From NCBI RefSeq assembly GCF_000315625.1, contig NW_005434668.1:1065153-1129152 (forward strand): DNA of 64,000 nucleotides. The letters are read 5' to 3'. Under the pieces are notes generated by a model. That model was not told the DNA's origin and ran no database searches. It was given only the letters and a program-made list of their open reading frames with translations. Every line of letters begins with the position of its first letter. The stretch's first letter is position 1. The position numbers and the translations under genes are program-made. The stretch is from Guillardia theta CCMP2712 (Eukaryota; Cryptophyceae; Pyrenomonadales; Geminigeraceae). Positions 54,789-64,000 of this stretch are shown piece after piece.

Positions 54789-57517
54789 ATGATGGCAACA
54801 GTGATCGTAAAACTCAAGTGTCTGATATCCCTCTCCTTGGTCGGTTCAGCACGGCTCCCACTTACATCATCGCTGACCACTTCGCCTATAAGGAATCTAC
54901 TTCTTCGTGGAGGGTCAGAGTCGCCAGGTGAGTGTGTATGATGCTGAACTATCACTGAGTCAGTGTTGATGTAGGTACAAAATTGGATTGTCACGTCAAG
55001 CTGTCCCTGCCTCTGCAAGATTCTCTCAAGGAAGTGAAGGTCGTGGGGTCATGGGATGGTTGGAAGGCCCGTCACCCGCTGCAGCGGAATGAGGACGCGT
55101 TTGAAGCTTCTCTCAGCTTGCCAGAAGGGTTGTATGAGTTCAAGTTCATCATGGATGGAAGGTGGACAACGAACGATGGGTGGCCGCTATCCAAAGATGG
55201 GCATGGAAATGCCAACAATGTCCTCAACGTGACGATGCCGGAGGTCAAGATAGAAGAGGTTCAGGCTGCGGAAGAGGTTCAGAATACCAACGTCTGCAAG
55301 GCTCCTAGGAGACTGAGGTGACATGTCTCACTTGTTGAGTACAATGCTCATGGCGATCAAGGTGTGGGCTGTTTGCTTGGGAGAGCCTGCATACAGTAGC
55401 AGCTGGCGGGGTTGCCCCGCACGTAACGGAGTTAGCAGCGGGGCTGGTAAGAGCGAAGGGTGTAGTCACAGTTGTAGCTGATGGCGTAATATGACAGGAA
55501 AGAAGAGGACATGAAGTTCATCTTTTCGTCCGAGCTGGTTTCTCAAGTTTTGTTGGATGACTTCATGTAATACGCCAAACTCTTCAGCTCCAGGTCAAGA
55601 CCCATACGCTTGTGTGCATGGGGTGCATTTGGTATGAATCGCTGAGAATGATGTGAAACGGATGGTGACGTTCGATTCCGACAGCATCGCATCCCGTACG
55701 GAAAGCATGGGGATATCGTGAAGGATTGCGACGTCATGTGTGAGCAGGCGAGACGAGCATGTGAAGATCTTTTTGTTCTGACTTCGTCGCTCCCTTCCAG
55801 TTCTTTTGGCTGTGCCAGTGGCTGGAATCTTTTCAAGTATATCTACGGGCAATAGCACACTTTTGTTCTGACTTGCTCGTCAGAAAGATTTTCACTTTGA
55901 CATACTACACGCCCATGACTGGCTAGCTGCCAAGGTATGTCGCAAAGGGTATCATCCGCACTGATGTCCTTGACAGGTTATCGTCGCAGCCAAACAGTGA
56001 AAGAGAAGATTATATACGTTCATGATCTGATATCTGACTCAGATTCCCGGGAAGGAGGCACAGAGCTGTTGTGACGATGCATTCGACTGAATGGGGACGA
56101 TGTGGGCAGAAGGTATATACCTGTACATACAAACACGTTCTGAGCTCCCACAGTATGCAAGATGGAAATGTGAAGGGCAGTCAGGCCTTATCAGAGAGAT
56201 AGAACGTGCTGCCTGCGAGGCGGCCGACAGGTTTCACTCGCTGAAGTTGACGTGCCTGACTGCTGTCGCAAAGAGTCATCTGTGTGTCCGGAGTGCTAGA
56301 GGAGGAAGTAAGGATGTTGTACGATGTCCCAGGTCAGTGTGATCTTGCTCCGCCTCGTGATCGTGAGAGGTGGACAAGCGTACAAGACACGTACGATCTA
56401 CAATGCGATCCATGTCCGTCAGTACGAGTGTGTTCAGGTGGACCCTGGACAGGTCTCAAACCTCCTGGGACTTTCTGTCGATGACTTCCAAGCAGATCAA
56501 GCGGCAGATAGGATTTGACTGGTACAACCCGATGATTCTCTTCGTGGGACGTATGGTAGAACAGAAGGTCAGTTGGCTCCTGACTCGCTTGTTCTCCGAC
56601 CAATTGGACCTTACAGGGTCCTGATATCTTGCTCGACGCCGTGCCGCAGATCTTAGCAAACAACTCGGAAGCTCGGGTGATTTCATCGTACACATGCCCT
56701 TCACAGTCAAACACATCCCTTACGAATCTGCATCTCCTCCTCATCTCCTTCAGCTCTTAAAAAGGTGTCGCAGATCGTCTTCATCGGAAACGGCCACATG
56801 CTCCCTGACATGAAGGAGCGAGCGATTGTGAGTGATCCTGCCGTCCTCACGGGAGTTGACGCGCCTCTCCAGGCCCTCGGTGTGTCGCATGCCGTGCGTT
56901 TCCTTGGGTCAGCATCAGGAGATCCGCTCAAGATGTACGAGAAAGCCTGCGATGTCCTGGTGTGAACTTGTGGGGGTCAAGTGCAATATATCATGACCTT
57001 TCAGGTGGTTCCCAGTCGGAATGAGCCGTTCGGCATCGTCGTCTTGGAGGGATGGGCTTGCCACAAGGTGATCCGCCTGCTGCTTGCTCGACCCTTCCCC
57101 TCCCCTCCCTCCATCGCCCTCGAGTATGTTCCTGTTCAAGGCCCTCCCTCCCTCCCTCCCTCCCTCCCTCCCTCCCTCCCTCCCTCCCTCCCCTCTCCGT
57201 GTGTTTCATTCACTCGTGTCTTGAAGCCTGTTGTTGCTACCACGTCGGGTGGACCACGGGAGTTCCTGTGCTCTGAGAGGTGAAGGAGGAAGCCGGTAGA
57301 AGGTTTTCTGCTGACGATGGTGAACAACCAACGTAGGGAGGGTATCCTGAGTGATCCCGTCGCCGAGAACGTGAGCGCAAGCGTCACGAAACTCCTGTCC
57401 AACTGGACGAAGTTGCAGGAGATGGGGGAGAACGGATTCAGGAAGTGTGCAGAACACTTCAACTGGGACTCCATTGCACAACAAACAGAAGAAGTGTACT
57501 ATGCAGCTGTAGGGTGA
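54789..57517 (+). CDS. CBM-bearing GT4-type alpha-glucan (starch/glycogen) synthase with ER signal
   Basis: Exon 1 (54789-54927) encodes MMATVIVKLKCLISLSLVGSA as a signal peptide, then a Ser/Thr/Arg transit-like stretch. Exon 2 (from 54975) is an AMPK-type glycogen-binding module (VKVVGSWDGWKARHPLQRNE, LPEGLYEFKFIMDGRWTTND). The transferase begins GLFAWESLHTVAAGGVAPHV (donor loop). It continues ERRGHEVHLFVRAG, FHFDILHAHDWLAAK, AVVTMHSTEWGRCGQK, VICVSGVLEEEVRML, YNAIHVRQYE, MILFVGRMVEQK, GPDILLDAVPQIL, VVPSRNEPFGIVVLEGWA (ExxxE-type site) and VVATTSGGPREFL, and ends VYYAAVG at 57517. The GG-V-APHV loop, rather than KTGGL, places it in GT4 rather than GT5. The binding module plus glucan-synthase-like catalytic motifs suggest elongation of storage alpha-glucan; the donor sugar is not determined. 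No Phe follows the signal cleavage site. About 15 exons; a few small ones near 55.6-56.0 kb are approximate. Confidence 0.85.
57143..57193. repeat. (CCCT)n tract in a glucan synthase intron
   Basis: About 12 CCCT units upstream of the acceptor preceding the VVATTSGGPREFL exon; it doubles as a polypyrimidine tract. Confidence 0.92.
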
Positions 57518-57855
57518 ACTCCGTTTTTTCGACTTGTAACATTTATTACTTCGAAAATGAAACCAAGGGAAGAAAACATGTCCTAATCACAACAAACTCT
57601 CATGCAACAACACGAATATGTGTTTGTCTCCTATCTATCTATCTCTTCTACCTGTCTCTACCCGTTCTTCCTCCCTTCTCGCTCCTGGATACTACTTTTC
57701 CACTGATTCTTGTATGGATTCGCCATACAAGAATGTACTGCCTTTTCCCTTCAAGTTTCGAAAATTCAATATGAATTCTTGGATTAATTTTCAAACTATG
57801 AAGAAATACTTCAAGCATTTCATAATGAAGCCTTCGGGTCTCGGGATTGTTGGCG
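57518..57855. other. Spacer between glucan synthase and CFAP410
   Basis: AT-richer 3' flank and promoter of CFAP410. No gene is seen. It includes a TCTATCTATCTATCTC run near 57632-57646. Confidence 0.4.
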
Positions 57856-58743
57856 ATGGTAGCGCTTACGGAGGCGCTGGTGCTGGAGAGGACGAGGGCG
57901 GAACAGCTGTCGAGCGTCAGGAACCTCAACTTGTGGGGGAGCAACCTGGAAGATGTTTCCATCCTCAAGGTCATGCTGCTCTTGCATCCTCTCACTCCGA
58001 TCCGCTCCTCTCCCCGATCCTTCCCTGATCATCATGACAGCAAATGCCCAATGTCGAGGTCCTGTCTCTGTCCGTCAACAGGATCCGAACGCTCTCAGAC
58101 TTCCGGCATTGCCTGAAGCTAAGTGAACTCTACCTGCGTAAGAATGAGGTGAAGAAACAATCGCTGTCATGGTGGGCTAACGCTTGTTTTTGTCAAGATC
58201 GTTGACTTGAACGAGCTGCGGCAACTGCAGCACCTGAAGAATCTGTCGGTCCTATGGCTTTGCGACAATCCATGCGTAAGACTTTCACAACGATCGTCAG
58301 AGCTACATGTGTCTTCTTGTTGTCGTCTCTGATGATTGTCTTGCACGTCATGACAGGTTGGTGATTGTATAGCTACGTACAGAGCACAGACTATAGCCAT
58401 GTTGCCCAACATTACCAAGCTCGACAACATCGATGTGACAGAAGAGGAAAGGAGAGAAGCATCAGAAACCTATAAGAATCTTTCTCCAACAATGGCACAG
58501 GACGAGGATGTTTGCTGCTCGTCGCACGAGAAGGCAGACGCAGCAGCAGCAGCAGCTGAGCTCGATCGCCAAGAAGCAGACCGTTTCGAAGCTGCAAACA
58601 ACGCCGTCCATACAGAATCGCAGAACAATATTCTTTTTGCTGTTCTTGCTCTGCTCAAAGAGCTTGACCGAGACGCATTGCGGACTGTGGAATCAGAAGT
58701 TCTTCACAGGTTGAGGAGCACTGATTCGTCCAGGAAGCATTGA
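57856..58743 (+). CDS. CFAP410: Cilia- and flagella-associated LRR protein CFAP410 (C21orf2)
   Basis: Basal-body/ciliary protein that in animals partners with NEK1. The ATG at 57856 gives MVALTEALVLERTRAEQLSS. Joined exons give VRNLNLWGSNLEDVSILK, QMPNVEVLSLSVNRIRTLSD, LKLSELYLRKNE, LQHLKNLSVLWLCDNPC and YRAQTIAMLPNITKLDN. These are SDS22-type LRRs followed by the LRR cap, in the same order and wording as C21orf2 (VRKLNCWGS, LSVNSISTL, LSELYLRRN, VLWLAENPC, LPRLQKLDN). After a low-complexity Ala/Glu linker the C-terminal helix NILFAVLALLKELDRDAL matches the conserved tail that forms the oligomerisation helix. About 230 residues, close to the animal protein. Five exons, all in frame. Confidence 0.93.
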
Positions 58744-59609
58744 GAACATCCTTCAGGACGTAGCCCTTTCTTTTATTGTTTTCCTCTCCGTATCTATTAC
58801 AATGATTGTATCTTCTTGTCTGCAAAGCTTACATTTCACCTGGTAGTAGTGTAACAGTTACATATGTTCTTCAACATCTATCTTTCACGACAAGTCGCAA
58901 GTCTTTCTTCACTGTACAGCCTGAGTAGAACGACATCTGGTCTCAGCCGTCGTCAGCAGCGATCATCTTGAAATTTTGAAATGAGAAATGAGACTAGCGG
59001 CAGCATCTTCAGCATCTTACTTGCTGCCGCCGCAGGTGGTGGCAGTGAAGAACAATCGCAGTGCAAGTGTAAGAACTGGAGCTCTGTTTGCTGGTGCTCT
59101 GAGATGGATGAACTCTCCTTTCATCATAGTAGGGCACAGCGAAAGTGATAACAACATCTCCATTGAACTTCCCACCAAGCATTACCCTGTGAGTTAATCC
59201 AACAATCGTCGCCATCAAGGATCCTTGAGATGCAGCTCCGATCCTGCACGAGCCATAGACTCGTGCTGACTATTTCATCGAGTACGTCACATGTGCACCA
59301 TCAACTTGTATGTGTACAATTCTGTGTGATCCCGAACGGGTATATACAATACTCTGTGATGTGATGAACGGCATCCGCTTTCAGCCTCTTCCAGAATCAA
59401 CCAGTCTGTCGCCCTCTGTAGATCGTGACCTGTCATGCTTTCGTTCAGCGATCTACCTGATGATCTCGTCTGCTTCTTCTGCGCATCTTGCAGCCATGTC
59501 AGTCCATGCAGCTGTGCTTGCGGCATGCTGGTCCGCAAGTTGGTGGGATAAAAAAAAAGATCTTTTTTTAGTTGGCATTTCCGAGCCCGCCTCGGAGGGT
59601 TTTTGAAAG
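58744..59609. other. Intergenic; possible short minus-strand coding piece
   Basis: A minus-strand open stretch at 59218-59009 contains VMLGGKFNGDVVITFAVPYY, preceded by an acceptor-like ACTCACAG. It could be an exon of an unrecognised gene, but no partners were found. The rest holds nothing I can name. Confidence 0.3.
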
Positions 59610-62600
59610 ATGGCGGGAGCCATGCAGGTTGAAACGAACAAAGACATCTCGATGACATACAACACACATCATGTTCATCACATGCATTGTGTTCATCACA
59701 TACTTCATGTGCATCACATAATTCATTTCCATCACATGCATCATATTCATAACATTCATCACAACCATCACATACCTCGCAATCATCGCATACTTTGTAC
59801 ACATCGCGTACAACACAGACGTATCATGAATTGATCTGCCTTTCGTCTCAAACTTATCCCGTCTGTAACCACACACTTGTCCGACCTGTCTTGACTAAGT
59901 ATGTGTCTCACATCACATCATCCATATCCATCTCTCCTCCTCACCCTCCCCTTGCAAGAGTTTCTACCTCACATCTGCCCAAGGTGGTGGATGCATGGGC
60001 GGGGATGGTGAAGGCCATCACCAACCCAAGTCTCGGGAGCAACGAGGAGAGTCTGAAGAGCAGCCTGAAGGTGATCAGTGGCAGCGAACTATCGGAGCAC
60101 GCAGTGGCATGGTTTCTTAACTTCTCGAATGCTGCTGTTTCAAGAGACATCTCGCCCAAGTGAGTGACTTCCTTCAGACGCATCCCTCCCTCCTGACTTT
60201 CTTGCAGCTTCTGGAGATTTTTGGAAGCGTACTCGGATGTCCCGGAAGACGACAAGAGTGCATGGACCAAGGAGAACATCTCGAAAGCGCTGGATCTTGC
60301 GAGCTCAAGTCTGGAGCGACAATTGGAGGTTATGTAGACGTTCTTCCTTTTGTTGTTTGTTTGACGCATGATCAAGGTTGCCAAGTTGGTAGCAGCAAGC
60401 CTTGGTTCAGAGTATCAGGTTGAGAGGAGATGCAAAGCAAACTTCTCTGCTGTCTTGTTTGCCAACGTCCCAGAGCACTTCTATGAGGTATGATGTGGCT
60501 GTTTGCGTTGTGTTTTGCCGATGCTGTTCGAACAGATTCTCTACTCTTTCTTTCAGAGCCATTTTGCTTCTTTCGAAGTTGAGGAGGCTGAATGCAACTA
60601 CCTCCTGCTGGAAGGTTGAGAGCCAATGCCCTGCTAGTGAGGTTGGGTCACAGTGAAACAGTTGCGGCCGATGAGAGGAAGAATGATAGATTTCACAAAC
60701 TTTGTCGTCAACTCCGACAGGTTTTCTTGACCTTCTGCCTTGACGTATTCTCCTCTTCCTGACTCCTTCGTACAATTCCGCTTTTCAGATCGGAGCGCTA
60801 TCAATCGTAGAAGAAACTTTCGTGCCTTCGGAAGCCTGACCTTGCCTTGTCGCCAGGGCCACCATGGCGGAGAAGAAGGCGCTCATGTCGGCAAACAGAG
60901 TTCTGTCCATGTGTGAGAAGAAGTGGGAAAGTCAAGTGCTAGAGGAGGTCACGATATGGGCGAAGCAGAAAGTTTTCCCGTTTCTTCGTCACCTGCTGTT
61001 GGACCTGAACGAGGAGCCATGGTATGACATCGAATACCCCGACGACAACCTGGAAAACGCGCACATCAACATAACTCACAATGCCAATCGCTACGTTGTT
61101 CTGCAGCGCCGACTAGAGCTGTTCTTGTACGAGACTTTTAGGTGGTCGCTGACTTTTGAGCGATCGTATCCTCAGTTGTGTTGACTGCTCTGATCAGCAA
61201 CCTGCGGATATCAGAGATGTTTGACATCATTGTCGAATATCCTGACTCCCTTGCAGCCATTGCGGACCTCAGATATGCCCTGGGCAAGACTCATCAGTAC
61301 ATGACAACCTGGAGCCTGCGAGTTCTCAAGTTTGGCAGGTTCTCGGAACTTGTGACGTCGTTGAAGATGGTCTTTGAGAAGAGACTCCTGCATGCGGGCG
61401 CGAACACGTCAGACATTATCACACAGTACATCTCTTCGATGAAGGTAACGGATCTCCTTTCTACATCTTCAGCTTTTCTTTCCTTCTTTCTTCCTCCATC
61501 TCCTCCTCTACCATCATCAGCAACACCTCTTGCACCACCTCCTCCTCCACCACCTCCTCCCTCCCCCCTTTCCTCCTCTACCTCTACCTCAACCATGTCC
61601 TCCTCGTATCTGCTTCCTGACAGTTCCTCCAGGCTCTGCACGACTTGGATCCTTCAGGGACGACGCTTGCCGTTGTGAGCAAGCCCATCCAACAATATCT
61701 GCGAGGACGGTCAGACTCGGAGAATTCTATCATCTCCTTTCCTTTCTTCCCGCTCTTCCTTCCTTTCTTGCGACTCTTCCTCTTCCTGCTCTTTCTCCTC
61801 TGTCTCTCTTCACCCTTGTCCATCCCCTACCTCGCTCCTCTCCTCCCTCTCCTTCTCTTCCTTCCCGCTCTTCTTCCCTTCTGCTCACCGACCATGGCAG
61901 CAATGACACGGTGCGCTGTATCGTGACGGGATTGACGGACGACAGCACGAGCGAGCTGTTCCAGGAGCTCAGGAAAGGGGGTTCGGAGAGCAAGTGGCGG
62001 CCGAAAGCTGCGGATGGGGATGCAGGAGACGAGGAGGACGGGAACTACGACGAGAGCGGGAAGGAGGAGGTGGAGATTTGGAAGCCTGAGGTCGTTCACT
62101 TTGGTGCTGCCCAAGTCTCCTACGGGAAGGTGAGGACGATGAAGCAGCAGGGAGCGAGGATGAGAAGAAGACGAGGATGAGGACGAGGATTTGGTGGTGA
62201 AGGAAACTTGCAGCCTCAGTACTTATGGGAGGAGGGGAGGGCAGGGATGGCTGATGTGTAGGATCAGGGCTCGCTCGACATCATCGGCATGCTGATCGAC
62301 ATCTATGGAAGGCAAGAGATGCTGATGACGTTCAGGGAGGAGAGCTGAGCATATCGCAGTGCGGACTTGTTCCTCAATGAATATTGCTCCCTCCTGAGCG
62401 ACAAGCTGCTGGCTATGACCTCCTACCAGATCGACAAAGAGGTCCTTTCTACGTCTACTGCTCCTCTCCTCAGACTGCCTCCCTTGCTACCCCTTCTTCC
62501 CTTCCCCTCTCCCTCCTTCCTCTTCTACCTTCCTTCTTCTTTACCTCCCTTCCTCCCCTCTCCCCCGCCTCTCCTCCCCTCTCTCCTTTCTTCTCCTTCT

Positions 62601-64000
62601 CTCCTCTCTCCTCCCCTTCCTCCCTTCATCTCCTCGCCTCCCTCTCCCTCTCCTCCCTCTCCTCCCTCTCCTCCCTCTCCTCCCTCTCTCTCACTGTCCT
62701 TATCCTTGCAGCTTCACAATCTGGAGCTGCTCAAGATCAGGTTCGGCGAGGGTTCTCTCCACAACTGCGAGGTGAGCGAGGGAGAGCATGGCGGGTGAGA
62801 ACGTCGAGTGAGGATGAGCAGGTCATGCTGAAGGACCTCGGGGACTCAAAGAGGCTGGACGCCTACGTACACAACGAGAGCAAGAAGGGAGCACTAGATG
62901 CTGAGGTATCTCCACCACCACCACCACCTCCTCCTCCTCCTCCTCCTCCTCCTCCTCCTCCTCCCCCTCCCTGCCTCTCCTCCTCCTCCTCCTCCCTGCC
63001 TCTCCTCCTCCTCCTCCTCCTCCTCCCTGCCTGTCCTCTTCCTTCCCAGTCAATCAACATGGAGCAGGTGGCGAGCTGGCTCAACGGGAAGATTTTGTCC
63101 GCGTCCTTTTGGCCGTCGCTCAACTCGGAGAACATCAAGATGCACCCGATGATCGACCAGCAGCTGCAGAGCTACGGGCGCTACTATTCCCTCCTCAAGA
63201 AGCCTCGAGCCCTCAAGGTACCCTCGCCCTCCACTGCATCCCCATCCTCCTCCTGCTGCTGCTCCCCACTCGTGACCCTCCCCCTCCCTTCCGCCTGCTC
63301 CTCCTTTTCCTCATCATTGCCTCCTCCTCCTCCTCCCCCTCCTTCGTGACCCGACCCCTGATCCCTACCCCTCCTCCTCCTCGTCCTCTTCCCCCTTGAC
63401 GTTCTCCCTCTCCCTCGTTCCTGACTCTCGTATGGCAGTGGAAGCCAACTCTCGGAGTTGTCAAGCTCAACCTGAGCTTTGAGGACGGGAGGGAAGTACC
63501 TTTCACCGTCTCTCCCGTCCTCGCCAACCTCATCCTTCACTTCCAAGACAAGCCCTCATGGAAACTCGCGGAGCTCGCGGAAGTCACTGAGCTTGCAGTG
63601 GATGCGGTGAGTGAGAAGAGGACGAGGACGAGGACGATGCGGCGGGGGTTGTAGGCATCGAGGATGGAGGGGAGGCGGAGGAGGAGGAGGAGGTGGAGGA
63701 GGAGGAGGAGGAGGAGGAGGGACTGAGAACGGCTCAGGTGAGGAAGAGGATGGTCTTCTGGGTGGGCAACGGGGTATGTCAGGAGCAGCCTCCTCCATCG
63801 GGAGCGTGAGTGCAGCAGCAGCTCCTCATATGCCTTGAGTGACGAGCGAGCCGAGCAGGGGGATCGGGGAAACAGTGTACACAGTGGTGGAGAAAGCGAC
63901 CGGACCTGTGATGCAGCAGACGACGTAATGTCTTGCTCCTTCCTGCTGATTCTCTTGCTCTGCTTGGCTTACCTCTCTACCTCTCCTCCTCCTCCTCTCT
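59610..64000 (+). CDS. ANAPC2: Anaphase-promoting complex subunit 2 (cullin homolog), 3' end beyond window
   Basis: Cullin-like scaffold of the APC/C ubiquitin ligase. The proposed 18-nt first exon (59610-59627, MAGAMQ) joins to 59984 (VVDAWAGMVKAITNPSLGS); this start is tentative. Clear APC2 blocks follow: RFLEAYSDVPEDDKSAWTKE, LADLRYALGKTHQYM, FLQALHDLDPSGTTLAVVSK, PIQQYLRGRSDTVRCIVTGL, SLDIIGMLIDIYGSADLFLN, EYCSLLSDKLLAM, LHNLELLKIRFGEGSLHNCE, VMLKDLGDSKRLDAYV, ILSASFWPSL and WKPTLGVVKLNLSFEDGREV, then ILHFQDKPSWKLAELAEVTE. These match the cullin-homology region of APC2 in order. Then RKRMVFWVGNGV begins the winged-helix (APC2) domain, and the gene continues past 64000. Introns are short and often filled with CCT/TCC tracts. 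Small internal exons near 60.5-61.2 kb were placed approximately. Confidence 0.92.
59665..59820. repeat. Imperfect 18-bp minisatellite, about 8-9 copies
   Basis: Units such as CATCACATGCATTGTGTT, CATCACATACTTCATGTG and CATCACATAATTCATTTC, each beginning CATCACAT or CATCGCAT and diverged elsewhere. It lies in the proposed first intron of the APC2 gene. Period 18 keeps several frames open: His-rich on plus, Cys/Asp-rich on minus. Confidence 0.85.
62909..63038. repeat. CAC/CCT triplet tracts in an APC2 intron
   Basis: CCACCACCACCACC then long CTC/CCT runs, just upstream of the acceptor before SINMEQVASWLNGK. Similar pyrimidine tracts fill the introns at 61.47-61.6, 62.46-62.7 and 63.22-63.43 kb. 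Confidence 0.9.
63673..63723. repeat. (GGA)n-type tract near the right edge, APC2 intron
   Basis: GGAGGCGGAGGAGGAGGAGG and similar between the ELAEVTELAVDA exon and the RKRMVFWVGNGV exon. It creates spurious poly-Gly and poly-Pro frames. Confidence 0.9.

Noticed and set aside
1-64000. Bacterial contamination or prophage
   Set aside because: Spliced eukaryote-specific genes occur throughout; no ribosome-binding-site-led operons or phage genes were seen.
1-64000. tRNA, rRNA or other structured RNA genes
   Set aside because: Looked for tRNA A/B-box-like words and rRNA-like blocks by eye and found none convincing; a covariance-model scan would be needed to exclude them.

Overview
The window reads as intron-rich nuclear DNA of a unicellular eukaryote that carries a complex plastid, most likely a cryptophyte alga close to Guillardia theta. 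The grounds are mixed. The sequence shows short GT-AG introns of about 50-150 nt, moderately high GC, many purine/pyrimidine triplet tracts inside introns, and eukaryote-only genes (VPS13, ORC1, TAF1, APC2, SFSWAP). Two N-termini look like secondary-plastid targeting signals. A short protein at 13.7 kb has a signal peptide ending immediately before Phe. A glucan synthase at 54.8 kb has a signal peptide plus a transit-like stretch without Phe. The species is an inference; no rRNA or organelle marker is present.

Layout. 0-5.4 kb: 5' two thirds or so of a VPS13-like lipid-transfer protein (minus, running off the left edge). 5.9-8.7 kb: two weak small-gene candidates and a GGGGTA-rich array. 9.5-11.3 kb: an intronless Golgi-type glycosyltransferase. 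13.7-14.2 kb: a small plastid-targeted protein with a duplicated GF(S/A)WIPV motif. 14.7-17.2 kb: an FG-GAP/integrin-alpha-like surface protein (minus). 17.7-18.9 kb: an unrecognised spliced gene (minus). 18.9-21.1 kb: a three-PDZ protein (minus). 21.9-24.7 kb: an SFSWAP-type splicing regulator. 24.8-26.0 kb: an intronless one-TM protein with a duplicated Cys motif (minus). 27.1-30.1 kb: a DAGL-like membrane lipase (minus), divergent from ORC1 at 30.7-34.6 kb. 34.8-35.8 kb: mitochondrial ISCU (minus). 38.0-40.8 kb: an EF-hand/LRR/EF-hand protein. 41.1-42.8 kb: an ankyrin protein (minus), divergent from a NEK-like kinase with C-terminal TPRs at 43.3-46.7 kb. 48.2 kb: a small unknown protein. 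48.7-53.6 kb: TAF1 (minus). 54.8-57.5 kb: a CBM-GT4 glucan synthase. 57.9-58.7 kb: CFAP410. 59.6 kb to the right edge: APC2/ANAPC2.

The genes are independent housekeeping or cell-biology units with no operon logic. Themes are chromatin, replication and the cell cycle (ORC1, TAF1, APC2), RNA splicing (SFSWAP), lipids (VPS13, lipase), Fe-S biogenesis (ISCU), storage glucan synthesis, and cilia (CFAP410, possibly the NEK-like kinase).

The non-coding space is unusually structured. It holds recurrent arrays of a GGGTACT/GGGGTA-type element in gene 5' flanks, a scattered GC-rich CCGGGCC-type element, a 33-copy TCTATCAG octamer in the divergent lipase/ORC1 promoter, and several minisatellites. Exon boundaries below were read by eye from splice signals and reading-frame continuity. 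Start codons and minor exons are less certain than the gene identities.
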